A DNA stretch of 64,000 nt from Orientallactaga sibirica (GCA_036365145.1 JAEOAD010002232.1:2115001-2179000), one strand, 5' to 3'; counted from the stretch's first letter, positions 22,700-33,521 are shown. The notes: generated from the letters alone by a model not told the origin. Numbers and translations are program-made.

Positions 22700-22899
22700 C
22701 AGAATATTTTTATTGGTTGGTTGAGAGAGAGAAAGGCAGATAGAATGGGCACACCAGGGCCTCTAGCCACTGCAAATGAACTCCAGATGCATGTGCCACC
22801 ATGTGCATCTGGCTTGCGTGGGTTCTTGAGAATCAAACCTGGGTCCTTAGGCTTCATAGACAAATAAACACCTTAATGGCTAAGCCATCTCTCCAGTCC
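22700..22899 (-). mobile_element. tRNA-derived SINE (DIP-like)
   Basis: Target duplication TGTCACCKCCCTTTT on both sides (22681 and 22899). Confidence 0.85.
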
Positions 22900-23217
22900 T
22901 GTCACCTCCCTTTTATTAGGGGTTGTACAGCTGAGGAGCAAGCACTAGCAATCCATAGAACATTAATGTCAAACAGTCCCCTGGAGCATGTTCACAGGCA
23001 GTGGTGAGGGGCATCGGTTAACGTGAAATCTGCGTACATTCTGATTCTCTAACCCCGGGTAAGTGTAAAATCTCATCTCTGGAGAACACCCAAGGAGGGT
23101 TCTAATTAACTCCAGACTGGTAGTAGTTGAGGACCGCTGGAGATGGAAGGCACATCGGGGAACTGTCAGTCATTGCAGTTAGCACTAACTTGCATGAGCA
23201 TGTCAGGGAGCTCGGCA

Positions 23218-23372
23218 ACAATAATAGCCACCTTTTAATAAATGCTTCACCAGGTGCCAGACACGATGCCCACTGTTTAGGGGGATTGCCATTTAGTCTT
23301 TCCCAGGACGCTCTGAAAAAAATGGAGTCTTCCAGTGGCTAAGGAACTTGGCTAAGGTCGAGGAAGTCATCA
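23218..23372 (+). mobile_element. MIR SINE remnant
   Basis: AACAATAATAGCCACC, ATGCTTCACCAGGTGCCAG and GGCTAAGG follow the MIR order. Confidence 0.6.
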
Positions 23373-23557
23373 TGCATGGAGGAAGTCAGTGGGAGGATGA
23401 CCAGGATCCCAGTTCATGGAGATGTTTATGTGATGGTGGCTCCAGCTGCACAACTTACTTCCACTGGGTTGACTGCTGAAGTGTGTCTTCTGGATTTGGG
23501 AAGCAGAGCTGTGGCCTCTAAACAGATGCTGGAATTGGGTGTGGAGGATGGATTCTG

Positions 23558-23915
23558 GTGGGATGGTATTGCAGTCAGGTTCGCACTGCTAACAGAAATC
23601 ACCCGACAAAGAGCAGCTTTGGGGGAAAAAAGGGTTTACTTTGGCTTACAGACTCGAGGGGAAGCTCCATCATGGCAGAGGAAAACGATGGCATGAGCAG
23701 AGGGTGGACATCACTCCCTGGCCAGTATCAGGTGGACAATAGCAACAGAGTATGCCAAACAGTGGTAGGGGGAAAACTGACTATAATACCCATAGACCCA
23801 CCCCCAACAATACACCGCTCCTAGGAGGTGTTAGTTTCCAAATCCCTATCAGCTGGGAACCCAGCATTGAGAACACCTAAGTTTATGGGGGGACATCTGA
23901 ATCAAACCACCACAG
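23558..23915 (+). mobile_element. MaLR-like LTR fragment
   Basis: Layout matches MST/ORR-type MaLR LTRs: GGGTTTACTTTGGCTTACAG, CTCCATCATGGCAGAG and a CATCTGAATCAAACCACCA end. It is related to the interrupted LTR at 39062-39738. There is no coding content. Confidence 0.5.
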
Positions 23916-24174
23916 GTGGATAAGTAGGAGGATGGGCAGGGCAGGAGGAATGGTTCTAACGTCAAGTGGTAGCTGGCACTTCCCTGCAGAGCAGCCACTA
24001 TCCAGTCATCTCTTGAACCCCCTCAATGTGTTCAAGGCTGTGCTGGTGGCGACTATCCCAGGGGTGGGTATCCAGCCTTGGGCGTCACTTGAGGGCATGG
24101 TCTGGCTTAGAGGAAGGGAGAGGTAGAGCTGTGGGGTCGCTTAGTGTAGACTATGAGTAAGAATACTAAAGATT

Positions 24175-24300
24175 GGGTGCTGTGTTAGGCAGGGTTCTAA
24201 GCATTTTACCTGGGGATTGCACCATACACGCCCTACCGTTACAGGTAAACACCATCGCCTTCATTGTCCTGATGAAGAAACTGTCATTCAAAGAGTTGCA
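24175..24300 (+). mobile_element. MIR remnant
   Basis: GTTAGGCAGGGTTCTAAGCA and GATGAAGAAACTG fit MIR. Confidence 0.45.
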
Positions 24301-24667
24301 TGAGGTGCTCCCGCTGGGAAGTGTTCAGGTTCAATTTCATCACCTATGCAGGTGTAGGTGTTTTCTTAAGTTCTGCTATGCTGAGCCCGCTATCCAGTGG
24401 GGTCTCCCCCAAGGATTCTCCCAAGGTCATGCCACCATGTCTTCACACTGCAGAGAATATCAGCAGACACTCTGACCCATCTTGCAGGAAATGAGTGCTT
24501 TCCCCCAGTCCTACACGGGCTACAGCAGAGTGACTGCCCAATGGCCAGTGAAGTGCTGTTGGTCTCGTTGGTCTGTGTGTTCTCAACACAACAGTGTGAA
24601 GGAAGCAAAACTCAATTGTTGAAGCAGGTGTGTTGGGGACAGGTGGGGTAATGGATCTGGAAAGACA

Positions 24668-24770
24668 TAGACTATGCCTCACATTTGTGGGTTTGGGAAT
24701 CACAGCTGGGTTTGAGTTCCCACTTGGGCAAGTCAACCTAGCTTCTTTGAGCCTCAACTACCTCCCTTCC
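24668..24770 (+). mobile_element. MIR remnant
   Basis: AGCTGGGTTTGAGTTCCCAC and TTGGGCAAGTCAACCTAGC match the MIR core. Confidence 0.5.
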
Positions 24771-24880
24771 TTCCCACCTCCCTCCCTCCCTTTTTCCTCC
24801 TTCCCTCCCTCCTTCCCTTTCTTCTTTCCCTTCCTTCCCTCCCTCCCTTCCTTCTCCTTTTATTTCTTTATTTTTTTATT
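24761..24880. repeat. Polypyrimidine (CCTT)n tract
   Basis: Pure C/T sequence over 100 bases, next to the tail of the following B1. Confidence 0.9.
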
Positions 24881-24883
24881 TTT

Positions 24884-25035
24884 ATGTTTTTGGTTTTTCG
24901 AGGTAGGGTCTCACTCTGGCCCAGGCTGACCTGGAATTCACTCTGTATTCTCAGGGTGGCCTTGAACTCACAGCAGTCCTCCTACCTCTGCCTCTCAAGT
25001 GCTGGGATTAAAGGCGTGAGCCACCACACCCGGCT
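24884..25035 (-). mobile_element. B1 SINE
   Basis: Young-looking copy: TTTTTCGAGGTAGGGTCTCA to CACACCCGGC. Confidence 0.9.
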
Positions 25036-25044
25036 ATTTCTTTA

Positions 25045-25160
25045 TTAAAAAAAAATTTTTTTATTGACAATTTCCATTCTTACAGACAATAAACCATATT
25101 TCCCTCCCCTCCTCCCATTCCCCTTTCAGAATTCCACTCTCCATCATATCCCCCCCTCCC
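25045..25160 (-). mobile_element. L1 3'-end fragment
   Basis: TATTGACAATTTCCATTCTT...CTCCATCATATCCCC is the reverse complement of the last 110 bases of the L1 at 30860-31912. Confidence 0.75.
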
Positions 25161-25351
25161 TTTTTTTTCTTTTTTTTTTTCAAGGTAGAGTCTCGCTTTA
25201 GCCAGCTCGTTTTTTGAGGTAGAGTCTCACTCTAGCCCAGGCCGACCTGAAATTACTATCTAGTCTCAGGGTGGCCTTGAACTCACTGTGATCCTTCTAC
25301 CTTTGTCTCCCAAGTACTAGAATTAAAGGTGTGTGCCAACATGACTGGCTT
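25161..25351 (-). mobile_element. Two B1 SINE copies, one truncated
   Basis: A B1 start (25161-25209) is cut at GCTTTAGCCAG and followed at once by a longer B1 (25210-25351). Confidence 0.75.
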
Positions 25352-25403
25352 CAATTTCTTTGCAATCAAGTGCCTTTAACCGCTGAGCCATCAATTTCTT
25401 TTC

Positions 25404-25628
25404 TTTTTTGAAAATATTTTTTAAAAATATTTTTTATTTTTATTTATTTATTTGAAAGAGAGAAAGGAGAGAGAGAGAGACAGATAATAGGCCTCCAGCC
25501 ACTGCAAACGAACTCCAGACACATGTACCACCTTGTGCATCTGGCTAACATGGGTTCTGGGGAATCGAATCTGAGTCCTTTGGCCTCACAGGCAAACATC
25601 TTAACTGCAAAACCATCCCTCCAGCTCC
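25404..25628 (-). mobile_element. tRNA-derived SINE (DIP-like)
   Basis: Complete, with an (A/T)-rich left tail. A fragment of another copy's end lies at 25352-25392. Confidence 0.85.
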
Positions 25629-25639
25629 TCAATATATAT

Positions 25640-25786
25640 ATATATATTTGAGGTAGGGTCTCACTCTGGTTCAGGATGATCTGGCATTCACTATGTAGTC
25701 TCAGGGTGGCCTTGAACTCACAGCGTTCCTCCTACCTCTGCCTCCCGAGTGCTGGGATTAAAGGCGTGCGCCACCACGTCCGGCCC
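25640..25786 (-). mobile_element. B1 SINE
   Basis: Preceded by a short (TA)n run; forms the left arm of an inverted B1 pair. Confidence 0.9.
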
Positions 25787-25790
25787 AGTT

Positions 25791-25945
25791 CACACTTTTA
25801 ATCCCAGCACTCGGGAAGCAGAGGTAGGAGGATCGCTGTGAGTTCGAGGCCAGCCCGAGACTACATAGTGAATTCCAGGTCAGCCTGAGCCAGAGTGAGA
25901 CCCTACCTCGAAAAACAAAAACAAACAAAAACAAACAAACAAAAA
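25791..25945 (+). mobile_element. B1 SINE
   Basis: Lacks the first ~15 bases; tail is (AAAC)n. The end of another minus-strand B1 follows at 25946-25966. Confidence 0.85.
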
Positions 25946-26004
25946 GCGTGAACCACCACGCCCGGTTTAGGGCCTCAATTTCTGAAACATAAAATGGGCA
26001 TTTC

Positions 26005-26190
26005 ATGGCTGGAGAGATGGCTCAGCTGTTAAAGGCGCTTGTTTCTAGAACCTGACCACTCGAGGTTCCCCAGTACCCATATAAAGCCAAACACACAAAG
26101 AGGCTCATGCGTCTGGAGTTATGTGCAGCAGGAGGAGGCCTTGGAGTGTCCATCTCTCTCTCTCTCTCAAATAAAATATGAAAATATTTG
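26005..26190 (+). mobile_element. tRNA-derived SINE (DIP-like)
   Basis: AAATGGGCATT repeats before (about 25992) and after (about 26196) as the target duplication. Confidence 0.85.
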
Positions 26191-26199
26191 TACAAATGG

Positions 26200-27236
26200 G
26201 CATTCCCCCTGCCTCATGAGGCCAAGGTGGAGATTACTGAGAACGTAGGAGTGAGGAGCTAGCCGGTAGATAATTATGTTGAGCCACATGGGATTGTTAG
26301 TATCTATTTGGACCTACAGAAATGGAAATTCGTAGTGAAATCTAGTACATGCTGTAGTGGGGTGTCCAGCAAGGGGCCTGAGAGAAGAGCGCCAGTGGTC
26401 ACTGGGGGATGGTCAATGCTCAGATGACTTCTTGGGTTCAGGACATCAATGAACTGCTGAGCCCCGCCAGTCAGGCAGCAAGGCCAGCAGGAGCCAGGGC
26501 TGGAAAGCCGGGGTGGCCTGGGCTGGGGGTGGGAGGGAGTGTGGGTGCAGGCCACCACCTTCCTCACTGTGCTGCGAGCAGCCTGCACAGTTGCAAAGCC
26601 CGGGGTTCCTGGCGCTGGAGCAGCAGACCCAAGCTGCCAGCTCAGCACTTTTCCCTCAGCCAGAAGCGCCCCCTCCCTCTCTTTCTGAAAGTAATGATTT
26701 TCTAAAAATGGATTCCCTCCCCTCCCCCAGCTGCAATTAATCTACCGAACACAAAGTGGCCGCTGGAGGAGGCCCCTGGTGAGTTCGGACCAGTGCAGGC
26801 TCTTTGATTAATTGAGGGACGATTTACTGACTGGGGCTCCTCCCTGAATTAGGGTGTGCTGTCTTTGTGGGGCCAGGCTGGGTCCACTTGGGGGTCTATG
26901 TAGGGGCTGTCAGAGCCACAGGGACCTCAGAGAGATGGGGGCCTCTTTCTAGCAGCCATTGTGGGGATTTGAGAGCCCCAGCACAGACCCCAGCTCCAAG
27001 GTCCTGCTCATCAACATGGGGGCCCAGAATAGATCCAAGGCTGTCATTTTCATAGAAGCTTTGGGCAGAGGGGACACCAGGCACTTGGAGGGTACTTCTT
27101 TGTTCCTGGATACTGCATTAAGTGATGGCCTCACGCTCCTCTTCTGGCCCTGTGAGTGCATTGATTAGAACCATCACCCAGCATGCCAGCACCTCTCTTG
27201 TTCTGTCCTGTGTGATGTATTGTATTCACATTTGAC
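26200..27236. other. Unique intergenic block
   Basis: SINE-free kilobase in a SINE-rich region. GC-rich at 26440-26640, with an AT-rich motif cluster after it. Frames near 100 codons overlap on both strands without domain content. Confidence 0.5.
26690..26850. promoter_or_regulatory. Candidate downstream enhancer of SMAD7
   Basis: Contains CAATTAATCT (homeodomain sites, 26734-26743), ACAAAG (26751-26756) and CTTTGATTAATTGA (26802-26815), a TCF/LEF-type site joined to a homeodomain site. It lies 5.5 kb past the SMAD7 poly(A) site. Enhancer function is inferred. Confidence 0.35.
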
Positions 27237-27239
27237 ATT

Positions 27240-27416
27240 TTTGTTGTTGTTATTGCTGCCTCCACGCACCCCGTCCCCTCAGGTAAGGTCTCGCTCTAGC
27301 CCAGGCTGACTTGGAATTCACTATGTAGTCTCAAGGTGGCCTTGAACTCATGACAATCCTTTTACCTCTGCCTCCCAAGTGCTGGGATTAAAGGCGTGCG
27401 CCACCGTGCCTGGCTT
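27240..27416 (-). mobile_element. B1 SINE
   Basis: Left tail is a TTGTTGTTG run with a C-rich interruption. CACATTTGACATTTT / CACATGTAACATTTT flank it. Confidence 0.85.
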
Positions 27417-27454
27417 CACATGTAACATTTTATTATCTGTTTATTGGTTTGGCT

Positions 27455-27602
27455 GTCATCACACACCCTGATAGAGTGTAAGCTTTGTGACAGCGAGGGG
27501 TGTGCTCCAGCCATTGTCATATCCCCAGGATCTAGAATGGTACCCAGCACATAGTAAGCACTGCTGATAGTCCTTGAATGAATCCATGTTGAATAACTAC
27601 TT
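27455..27602 (+). mobile_element. L2 LINE 3' end
   Basis: GAGTGTAAGCTTTGTGACAG, TATCCCCAGGATCTAGAA and CAGCACATAGTAAGCACTG are the L2 3'-end signature. Confidence 0.7.
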
Positions 27603-28320
27603 AACTTTCCAGCACTAAATGTACACATTCAAGTTCAGGCAAATTCCATTTTTACCAAAAAAAAAAAGTAGGTGTCAACTCATTTTAAGATACTTATGAA
27701 AATAAAGAACTCTTGTTATTTTCCTCCCAAAAGGTAAAGACACAATTCTTTTTCTTGGGGTGGTCATAATGGCCTCACAACTCAGAACACTCATTGTAAG
27801 AACAACAACCTATGTATACCAAAGGCTGAGTGTGTGAGCACTCTCTGTGAGTTATGTTATGGCACCTTTAAGGGGAATGCTGTCACTAGCCCATCTTTCA
27901 GGTGAGGACCTGGAGGCCCCTGAAGGACTCTCAAGGAGAAACTGATAAACCTGGATCTGCCGCACAGCCTTATTATGAACTTGAGTCCCAGTGGGAGATT
28001 GGAGGTGCCAGGCGCTGTCTGCTTCATGGCCAGGCTGTCCTGTCCCATCCCGTCAGGGGCTGTAATCTTTGCTTCACACAGGCGTCGTGTCATTGGCACC
28101 AAGTTGTCTAATGACACAGTGCAGCCAAGGAAATTACAGTGCCCAGGAGACTTGTCCCAGAGGCCCTGCCCAGGGTAATTCCAGAGCAGAGGGAATGCTG
28201 GGAAATAACCAGAAAGACACACTTGGGTTGCCAGCCTGAGGTAATGGAATGGCATGTGAGGGTTATAGAGGATTTATTTACTTATGCAAGTTTTTTTTTT
28301 TAATTGAAAATACTGAAAAA
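27603..28320. other. Unique intergenic sequence
   Basis: No recognised repeat or exon. A 132-codon minus frame lacks any domain. Confidence 0.45.
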
Positions 28321-28321
28321 C

Positions 28322-28470
28322 AAGCCATGCATGGTATTGCATGTCTGCTAATCCCAACACTTAGGAAGCTGAGGCAAGAAGACCTTGAATTCTAGGCTAG
28401 CCTGGGCTACATAGCATGGCGCTGCCTCAAACAATACCAACACAACAACAAAAACACCAAAAATCATAAA
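28322..28470 (+). mobile_element. B1-like SINE, short form
   Basis: AAGCCATGCATGGTATTGCATG to a CAACAACAAAAAC tail. It has one copy of the internal ~29-bp unit instead of two. Confidence 0.65.
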
Positions 28471-28488
28471 ATTAACAATCAAAAGTTT

Positions 28489-28690
28489 GCAGTTGGGGAG
28501 ATTCCTCAGTACTTAAAGGTGCTTGTAAGCCTGCCAGCCCAGGTTTGATTCCCCAGTATTTAGATAAGATGCACAAAGTGATGCATGTATCTAGAGCTCA
28601 TTTGCAATGGCAAGAGGCCCTGGCGTGCCTATACATTCTCTCTCTCTCTTCTCTCTCTGCTCACAAATAAATAAATGAATAAAAACGATT
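28489..28690 (+). mobile_element. tRNA-derived SINE (DIP-like)
   Basis: Diverged start (GTTGGGGAGATTCCTCAG). Core and CT tract intact. Confidence 0.8.
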
Positions 28691-28841
28691 TTTTTTTTTT
28701 TGACGTATGGTCTCACTCTAGCCCAGGCTGAACTGGAATTCACTACGTAGTCTCAGGCTAGCCTTGAACTCCTGGCGATCCTCCTCCTACCTCTGCCTCC
28801 TGGAGTGCTGGGATTAACGGTGTGCACCACCATGCCTGGCA
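28691..28841 (-). mobile_element. B1 SINE
   Basis: Inserted at the A-tail of the preceding SINE; the tail resumes after it (AAGTAAATATTTTT). Confidence 0.85.
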
Positions 28842-28867
28842 AGTAAATATTTTTTTAAGTCAAAATT

Positions 28868-29090
28868 GGGCTGGAGGAATGGCTTAGCAGTTAGGTGCTT
28901 GCTGGCAAAGCCAAAGGACCCAGATTCAATACCCTAGGACCTATGTAAGCATAAGGTGGCACATGCATCTGGAGTTTGTTTGCAATGGCTAGAGGCCCTG
29001 GCCTATGCGTTCTTTCTCTCTCTCCCTTTCTCTCTCTCTCTCTATCTTCTTCTCTATCTGTCTCTAAATAAATTTAAAAAAATTTAAAGT
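28868..29090 (+). mobile_element. tRNA-derived SINE (DIP-like)
   Basis: GGGCTGGAGGAATGGCTTAG start. GTCAAAATT is found on both sides. Confidence 0.85.
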
Positions 29091-29459
29091 CAAAATTATC
29101 CATAATCTCATCATTTAAAACTGTTTCCTCCAACAGCACTCCCCAGAGGTGACTGGTATCAGAACCTTGGAGATTTACTTTGCTGCGTTTGGCTTCTGCT
29201 TCTCTATGTGCGTAGACACAATTGTCATGAATGGAGTTGGGCTGATGTATTGGCCTGCAACCTGCTATGCCACCTAATGACACACAGACACCTTTTAGGT
29301 CATTTGTTTTTATAGTCATCTAGTACTGGAGCTGATAGTATTCACTTTAAACCTAATGTCACTTTGTATTGAGTAGGAGTGAAGATGTGGAGTAGGGAAT
29401 TTTCTTGTGATGATGGTGGCCATTTCTATCAGCTTAACCAGTTTTGGAAAACACTGGGC
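29091..29459. other. Unique intergenic sequence
   Basis: Nothing recognised. Confidence 0.4.
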
Positions 29460-29475
29460 AGAATTTACCAAAGCT

Positions 29476-29700
29476 GGGCTGGAGCTCAGTGGTTAGACAC
29501 TTGCTTGCAAAGCCTGATGCCTGGGTTCAGTTTCCCAAGACCCACGTAAAGCCAGTTGCACAAAGTGGCATATGTATCTGGAGTTCGTTTGCAATGACAA
29601 GCAGCCATGATGTATACATTCTCTTTCTCGCTCTCTCTCTGCCTCTTTCTCTCTATCTCTTCTGGCTCAAATAAATAAATAATTTTTGTTGTTGTTGTTG
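29476..29700 (+). mobile_element. tRNA-derived SINE (DIP-like), outer element of a nest
   Basis: Its target duplication AGAATTTACCAAAGCT is split across 29460-29475 and 30209-30224. The three B1 copies between are later insertions into its tail. Confidence 0.85.
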
Positions 29701-29721
29701 TGTTTTTTTGTTTGTTTGTTT

Positions 29722-29873
29722 GTTTTTTTGGTTTTTCGAGGTAGGGTCTCACTCTGGCCCAGGCTGACCTGGAATTAACTATGTAGTCTCAGGGTGGCCT
29801 TGAACTCACGGCGATCCTCCTACCTCTGCCTCTCGAGTGCTGGGATTAAAGGCGTGAGCCACCACGCCCGGCT
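29722..29873 (-). mobile_element. B1 SINE in a SINE tail
   Basis: Near-consensus, from TTTTTTGGTTTTTCGAGG to CACGCCCGGC. Confidence 0.9.
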
Positions 29874-29880
29874 GTTGTTG

Positions 29881-30013
29881 TGTTTTTGAGGTAGGGTCTT
29901 ACTCTAGTCCACGCTGACCTGGAATTCACTCTGTAGTCTCAGGGTGGCCTCCAACTCACAGTGATTTTGTGACCTCAGCCTCCCAACTGCTGGAATTAAA
30001 GGTGTGCGCTAGT
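29881..30013 (-). mobile_element. B1 SINE, older
   Basis: Diverged, truncated before the CACCACGCCC end. Confidence 0.8.
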
Positions 30014-30044
30014 AAATTTTGTTGTTGTTGTTGTTGTTAAAGAA

Positions 30045-30208
30045 TTTAAATCAAGTGTGGTGGTGCATGCCTTTAACCCCAGTACTCAGGAGACAGAAGT
30101 AGGAGAATTGCTGTGAGTTTGAGGCCACCCTAAGACTACATAATGAACTCCAGGTCCACCTGGGCTAGAACGAGACCCAATATCAACTCCCCCCCAAAAA
30201 AAAAAAAG
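30045..30208 (+). mobile_element. B1 SINE
   Basis: ATCAAGTGTGGTGGTGCATG to a C-run plus A-run tail. Confidence 0.85.
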
Positions 30209-30449
30209 AGAATTTACCAAAGCTAATAATACCAGCATTTGGAACCCATTTGTGTATTTCCTATGACATGTATGAGAATATGCAAAGCAATACTATTGTG
30301 AATAGTCCCAAACTAAGAACAACTTAAAAATGTCCACTAGCAGTGGAATGATTGTTTTGTAATGCACACCAAGCTGCAACGGGAATGAGAGGGCTGTCAG
30401 GAGACACACCAGCATGATTCTCACAGCCAGGCTAAGGAAGCCTGGGACC

Positions 30450-30552
30450 TGACTGGGGATGCAGTTCCATGATAGGATGTTCGCTTATCATGCACAAGGC
30501 CCTGGGTTTGTCCACCTGAATCCTTGGCACTGCCCCCCACCCACCAAAAAAA
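30450..30552 (+). mobile_element. ID-like SINE remnant
   Basis: GGGGATGCAGTTCCATGATA and ATGCACAAGGCCCTGGGTTT match the tRNA-Ala-type ID SINE. Confidence 0.55.
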
Positions 30553-30639
30553 CTCCATATGGGATGGTTACATATACATAAAATTCAAAACTGGAAAAAT
30601 GAAGTTTTATGTTTAAACAAATATTGAGTTTCTCCAAAA

Positions 30640-30858
30640 AAAATTAAAAAATATAGAGTTTATTTGAGAGAGTGTAAGACAGAAAAAGGCAGAGAGAGAG
30701 AGAGAGAATGGGCATGCCAGGGCTTCCAGACACTGCACACAAACTCCAGACACATGTGCTACCTTGTGCATTTGGTTTTCAGTGGGTACTGAGGATCGAA
30801 CCCAGGTCTTTAGGCTTTGCAGACAAGTGCCTTAACCACTGAGACATCTCTCCAGCCC
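30640..30858 (-). mobile_element. tRNA-derived SINE (DIP-like)
   Basis: (GA)n tract and GGATCGAACCCAGGTC are present. It ends against the L1 fragment that follows. Confidence 0.85.
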
Positions 30859-30859
30859 A

Positions 30860-31912
30860 CACTGCAGTTTTATTGTTAGATGCCAAGAAGGGACAAGAAC
30901 ACAGGGATGGGATGCTTTCCAGTGAGTTGTTGGCCAGGGAAGTCACTGATAGCCCCAAAACATTACAGGCCATTGCCCAGGTTCTTGGTTCCCTGCCAGG
31001 AATAGATGGTAAGACCTTATTGCTGAAGACTCCACATATTTGAGCTGCAAGGTCACTGAGAAATCCTGCTGGAGCTGAGCTGAAAACCTCCTCCATGTGG
31101 ACCAGCTGACATAAAGCTGGAAAAAGCTACTCTGCATGCAGTTCAATGGGAGAGAGGGAAATCACCAGTGAAGATAATCAGCAGTGGACACTGCAAGCCT
31201 TAAATCTGGCCAGCCAGGACACATGAGCCAATAGGTACAATAGTGGCCTGTCTGTTATGGAGGAAACCAACCACTCTCTCATTGGACTGGAGGCCCTCTC
31301 CATGGGAGGGAATACATCCCTGATACTGAAAACCTACAACAGGGGTAGTAATGAGCCCTAGGGGTAACATCTGCTGGTGTCTGGCTAAATGTATATAGTA
31401 TGCTCACCAAACTGCCCAGTAAGCACTTCTCTTAATGTTCATATCCATATATTAATGCTACTCTCACTTTTGATTAGAGAAGCTTCTCTTTTCAGATGGC
31501 GTTGACCTTGGAATGATTCAGAAGGCACCATGGTGCTGAGAAGAAGTGACAGAGGAGGGCTCAGCACTGAAATATCTCTATCACATCTTCCAAGGCTCAG
31601 GGTCCATTGTGGAAGAGGGGATGGAAAGAATGTAAGAGCCAAAGGAAGGGCAGGACTCCTTACAACATGCTCCTCCAGACACAAAATGACCTGATATCCA
31701 TGATCTCGCAGTGCCTGACACTACCTCCACAAGACCATCATAATAGGAGGAAAAGATCATGACATCAAAATTAAAAGAGAGACTGATTGAGAGGGGAAGG
31801 GGATATGATGGACAGTGGAGTTTCAAAGGGGAAAGTGGGGGGGGAGTTACCATGGGTTATTTATTGTCTACAATTATGGAAATTGTCAATAAAAAATAAT
31901 TTTAAAAAGAAG
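30860..31912 (+). mobile_element. L1 LINE 3' UTR, longest copy
   Basis: Ends AATTGTCAATAAAAAATAAT plus an A-run. AGATGGTAAGACCTTATTG and GACTCCACATATTTGAG align with 50740 and 53995. GGAAAGAATGTAAGAGCC recurs in reverse near 55025. It contains the palindrome AGAAGCTTCT near 31480. No ORF2 is attached. Confidence 0.75.
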
Positions 31913-31916
31913 GCTG

Positions 31917-32075
31917 GAGCTGGGCATGGTGGCACATGCCTTTAATCCCAGCACTTGGGAGGCAGAGGTAGGAGGATCACCGTGAGTTCAAGGCTACCCT
32001 GAGACTACGTAGTTAATTCCAGGTCAGCCTGGGCTAGAGTGAGACCCTACCTCAAAAAAACTAAGAAAAAAAAAA
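31917..32075 (+). mobile_element. B1 SINE
   Basis: Inserted right at the L1 A-tail. Confidence 0.9.
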
Positions 32076-32076
32076 G

Positions 32077-32240
32077 TGGGGGTGCTGCTAGAGAGAAGGC
32101 TTACTGGTTAAGGTGCTTGCCTGCAAAGCCAAAGGATCTCAGTTCAATTCCCCAGGACCCACATAAGCCAGATGTACAAGGTGGCGCATGTGTCTGGAGT
32201 TCATTTGCAATGACTGGAGGCTCTGGCATGCCCATTCTCT

Positions 32241-32278
<38 letters not shown>

Positions 32279-32322
32279 CTATCTCTCAGATAAATAAAAT
32301 AAAATATGATTTAAAAAAAAGA
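32077..32322 (+). mobile_element. tRNA-derived SINE (DIP-like)
   Basis: (CT)n of about 40 bases, then TAAATAAAATAAAATA. Confidence 0.9.
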
Positions 32323-32323
32323 A

Positions 32324-32487
32324 GCCAGGCGTGGTGGTGCACACCTTAAATCCCAGCACTCAGGAGGCAGAGGTAGGATTGCCTTGAGTTCAAGGCCACC
32401 CTGAGACTACATAGTGAATGCCAGGTCAGCCTGAGCTACAGCAAGAACCTACCTGGAAAAACCAAAAAAAAAAAAAAAAAAAAAAAC
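32324..32487 (+). mobile_element. B1 SINE
   Basis: Small deletion after GGTAGGA. Tail is a 24-base A-run. Confidence 0.9.
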
Positions 32488-32506
32488 AAACACACCTTTT
32501 TTTTTT

Positions 32507-32617
32507 AGCCCAATATGGTAGTGGATGCCTTAATCCCAGCACTTGGGAGGCTGAGGTAGGAGGCTTGCTGTGAGTTCGAGGCCAGCCTAGGCTAGAGTGA
32601 AACTGTACCTTGAAATG
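32507..32617 (+). mobile_element. B1-like SINE, short form
   Basis: GAGTTCGAGGCCAGCCTAGG runs directly into CTAGAGTGAAAC, so one of the two internal ~29-bp units is absent. Confidence 0.75.
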
Positions 32618-32811
32618 TATATATTTAGAGATTTCGAGAGAGAGGAAGACACACAAAGAGTTGGGCATGCCAGGGCCTCTCTGCTGCAAACAAACTCCAG
32701 ATGCATGTGCCACTTAGTGCATCTAGCTTTATTTTTAGATGTGTGTTGGGGAATTGAACCCCAGCCAGCAAACTTTTGCAAGTGCCTTTAACAGTTGAGC
32801 CTTCTCCCCAA
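32618..32811 (-). mobile_element. tRNA-derived SINE (DIP-like)
   Basis: Diverged copy, GGAATTGAACCCCAG present. Confidence 0.8.
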
Positions 32812-33013
32812 AATATGTATTTTTAAATTCAGTCTCATTTTTCCTAGGCTTGCCATTCTTTCCCTTGGGCACCTTACTGGCTCTACTCAGAGCAACGCCT
32901 TCATTTACAATGTACAGTGTGGAGGGAAGGAGAATGGCACTTGTGGTTTTGGACCCCCGGAGATCTGGGGGGCAGCCTCTGGTGAGGGCCCAGGGTGCAC
33001 ACTAAGGTAGGTT

Positions 33014-33132
33014 TAGCCGGGCGCCTTGCAGAGGTAGGATCGCTGTGAGTTCGAGGCCACCCTGAGACTACATAGTTAATTCTAGGTCAGCCTGGACCAG
33101 AATGAGACCCTACCTCAACCCCCTCCCCCCAA
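33014..33132 (+). mobile_element. B1 SINE, internally deleted
   Basis: GCCGGGCGCC jumps to TTGCAGAGGTAGGATCGC, losing about 35 bases. Confidence 0.8.
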
Positions 33133-33134
33133 AA

Positions 33135-33449
33135 AGAATCCTTATTAGCATTGTAGGAAGTATGTCAGTATGTCAGTCTCATATCTGGGTAGGGAGTGAG
33201 CGGCTGGGTGGGGGAGACGGCAGACCAGGAAGAGGAAGAACAGTGGTGGCTGTTCTCATGACTGTGGAGGGGACTGACACAGACTCTTGTGACGGGCAGC
33301 TCTGTGTGTATACAGTTTCCCAAGTCCCACGGGCCACAGCAATGACAGACAACTGCAGCAACCACTAGAAGTGTGGTGGGAGGGGATTATGATCATGAGA
33401 TATTGTGTAGATGTATGGTGGTTGTCAATAAAAAGCAAGAAAAACACAT
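33135..33449 (+). mobile_element. L1-type 3' end, diverged
   Basis: Ends GGGGATTATGATCATGAG...GGTTGTCAATAAAAAG, like the L1 ends at 31.9 and 55.6 kb. Confidence 0.5.
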
Positions 33450-33521
33450 TGGTGGGCCATTTGTTTGCTGTTTATTTTTATCTCTTTAGCAAGTTATATC
33501 TCTATTTGAAAATTAGACATG

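Noticed and set aside
26409..26705. GC-rich stretch considered as a CpG-island promoter
   Set aside because: CpG dinucleotides are few and no exon follows; GC content alone is not enough.
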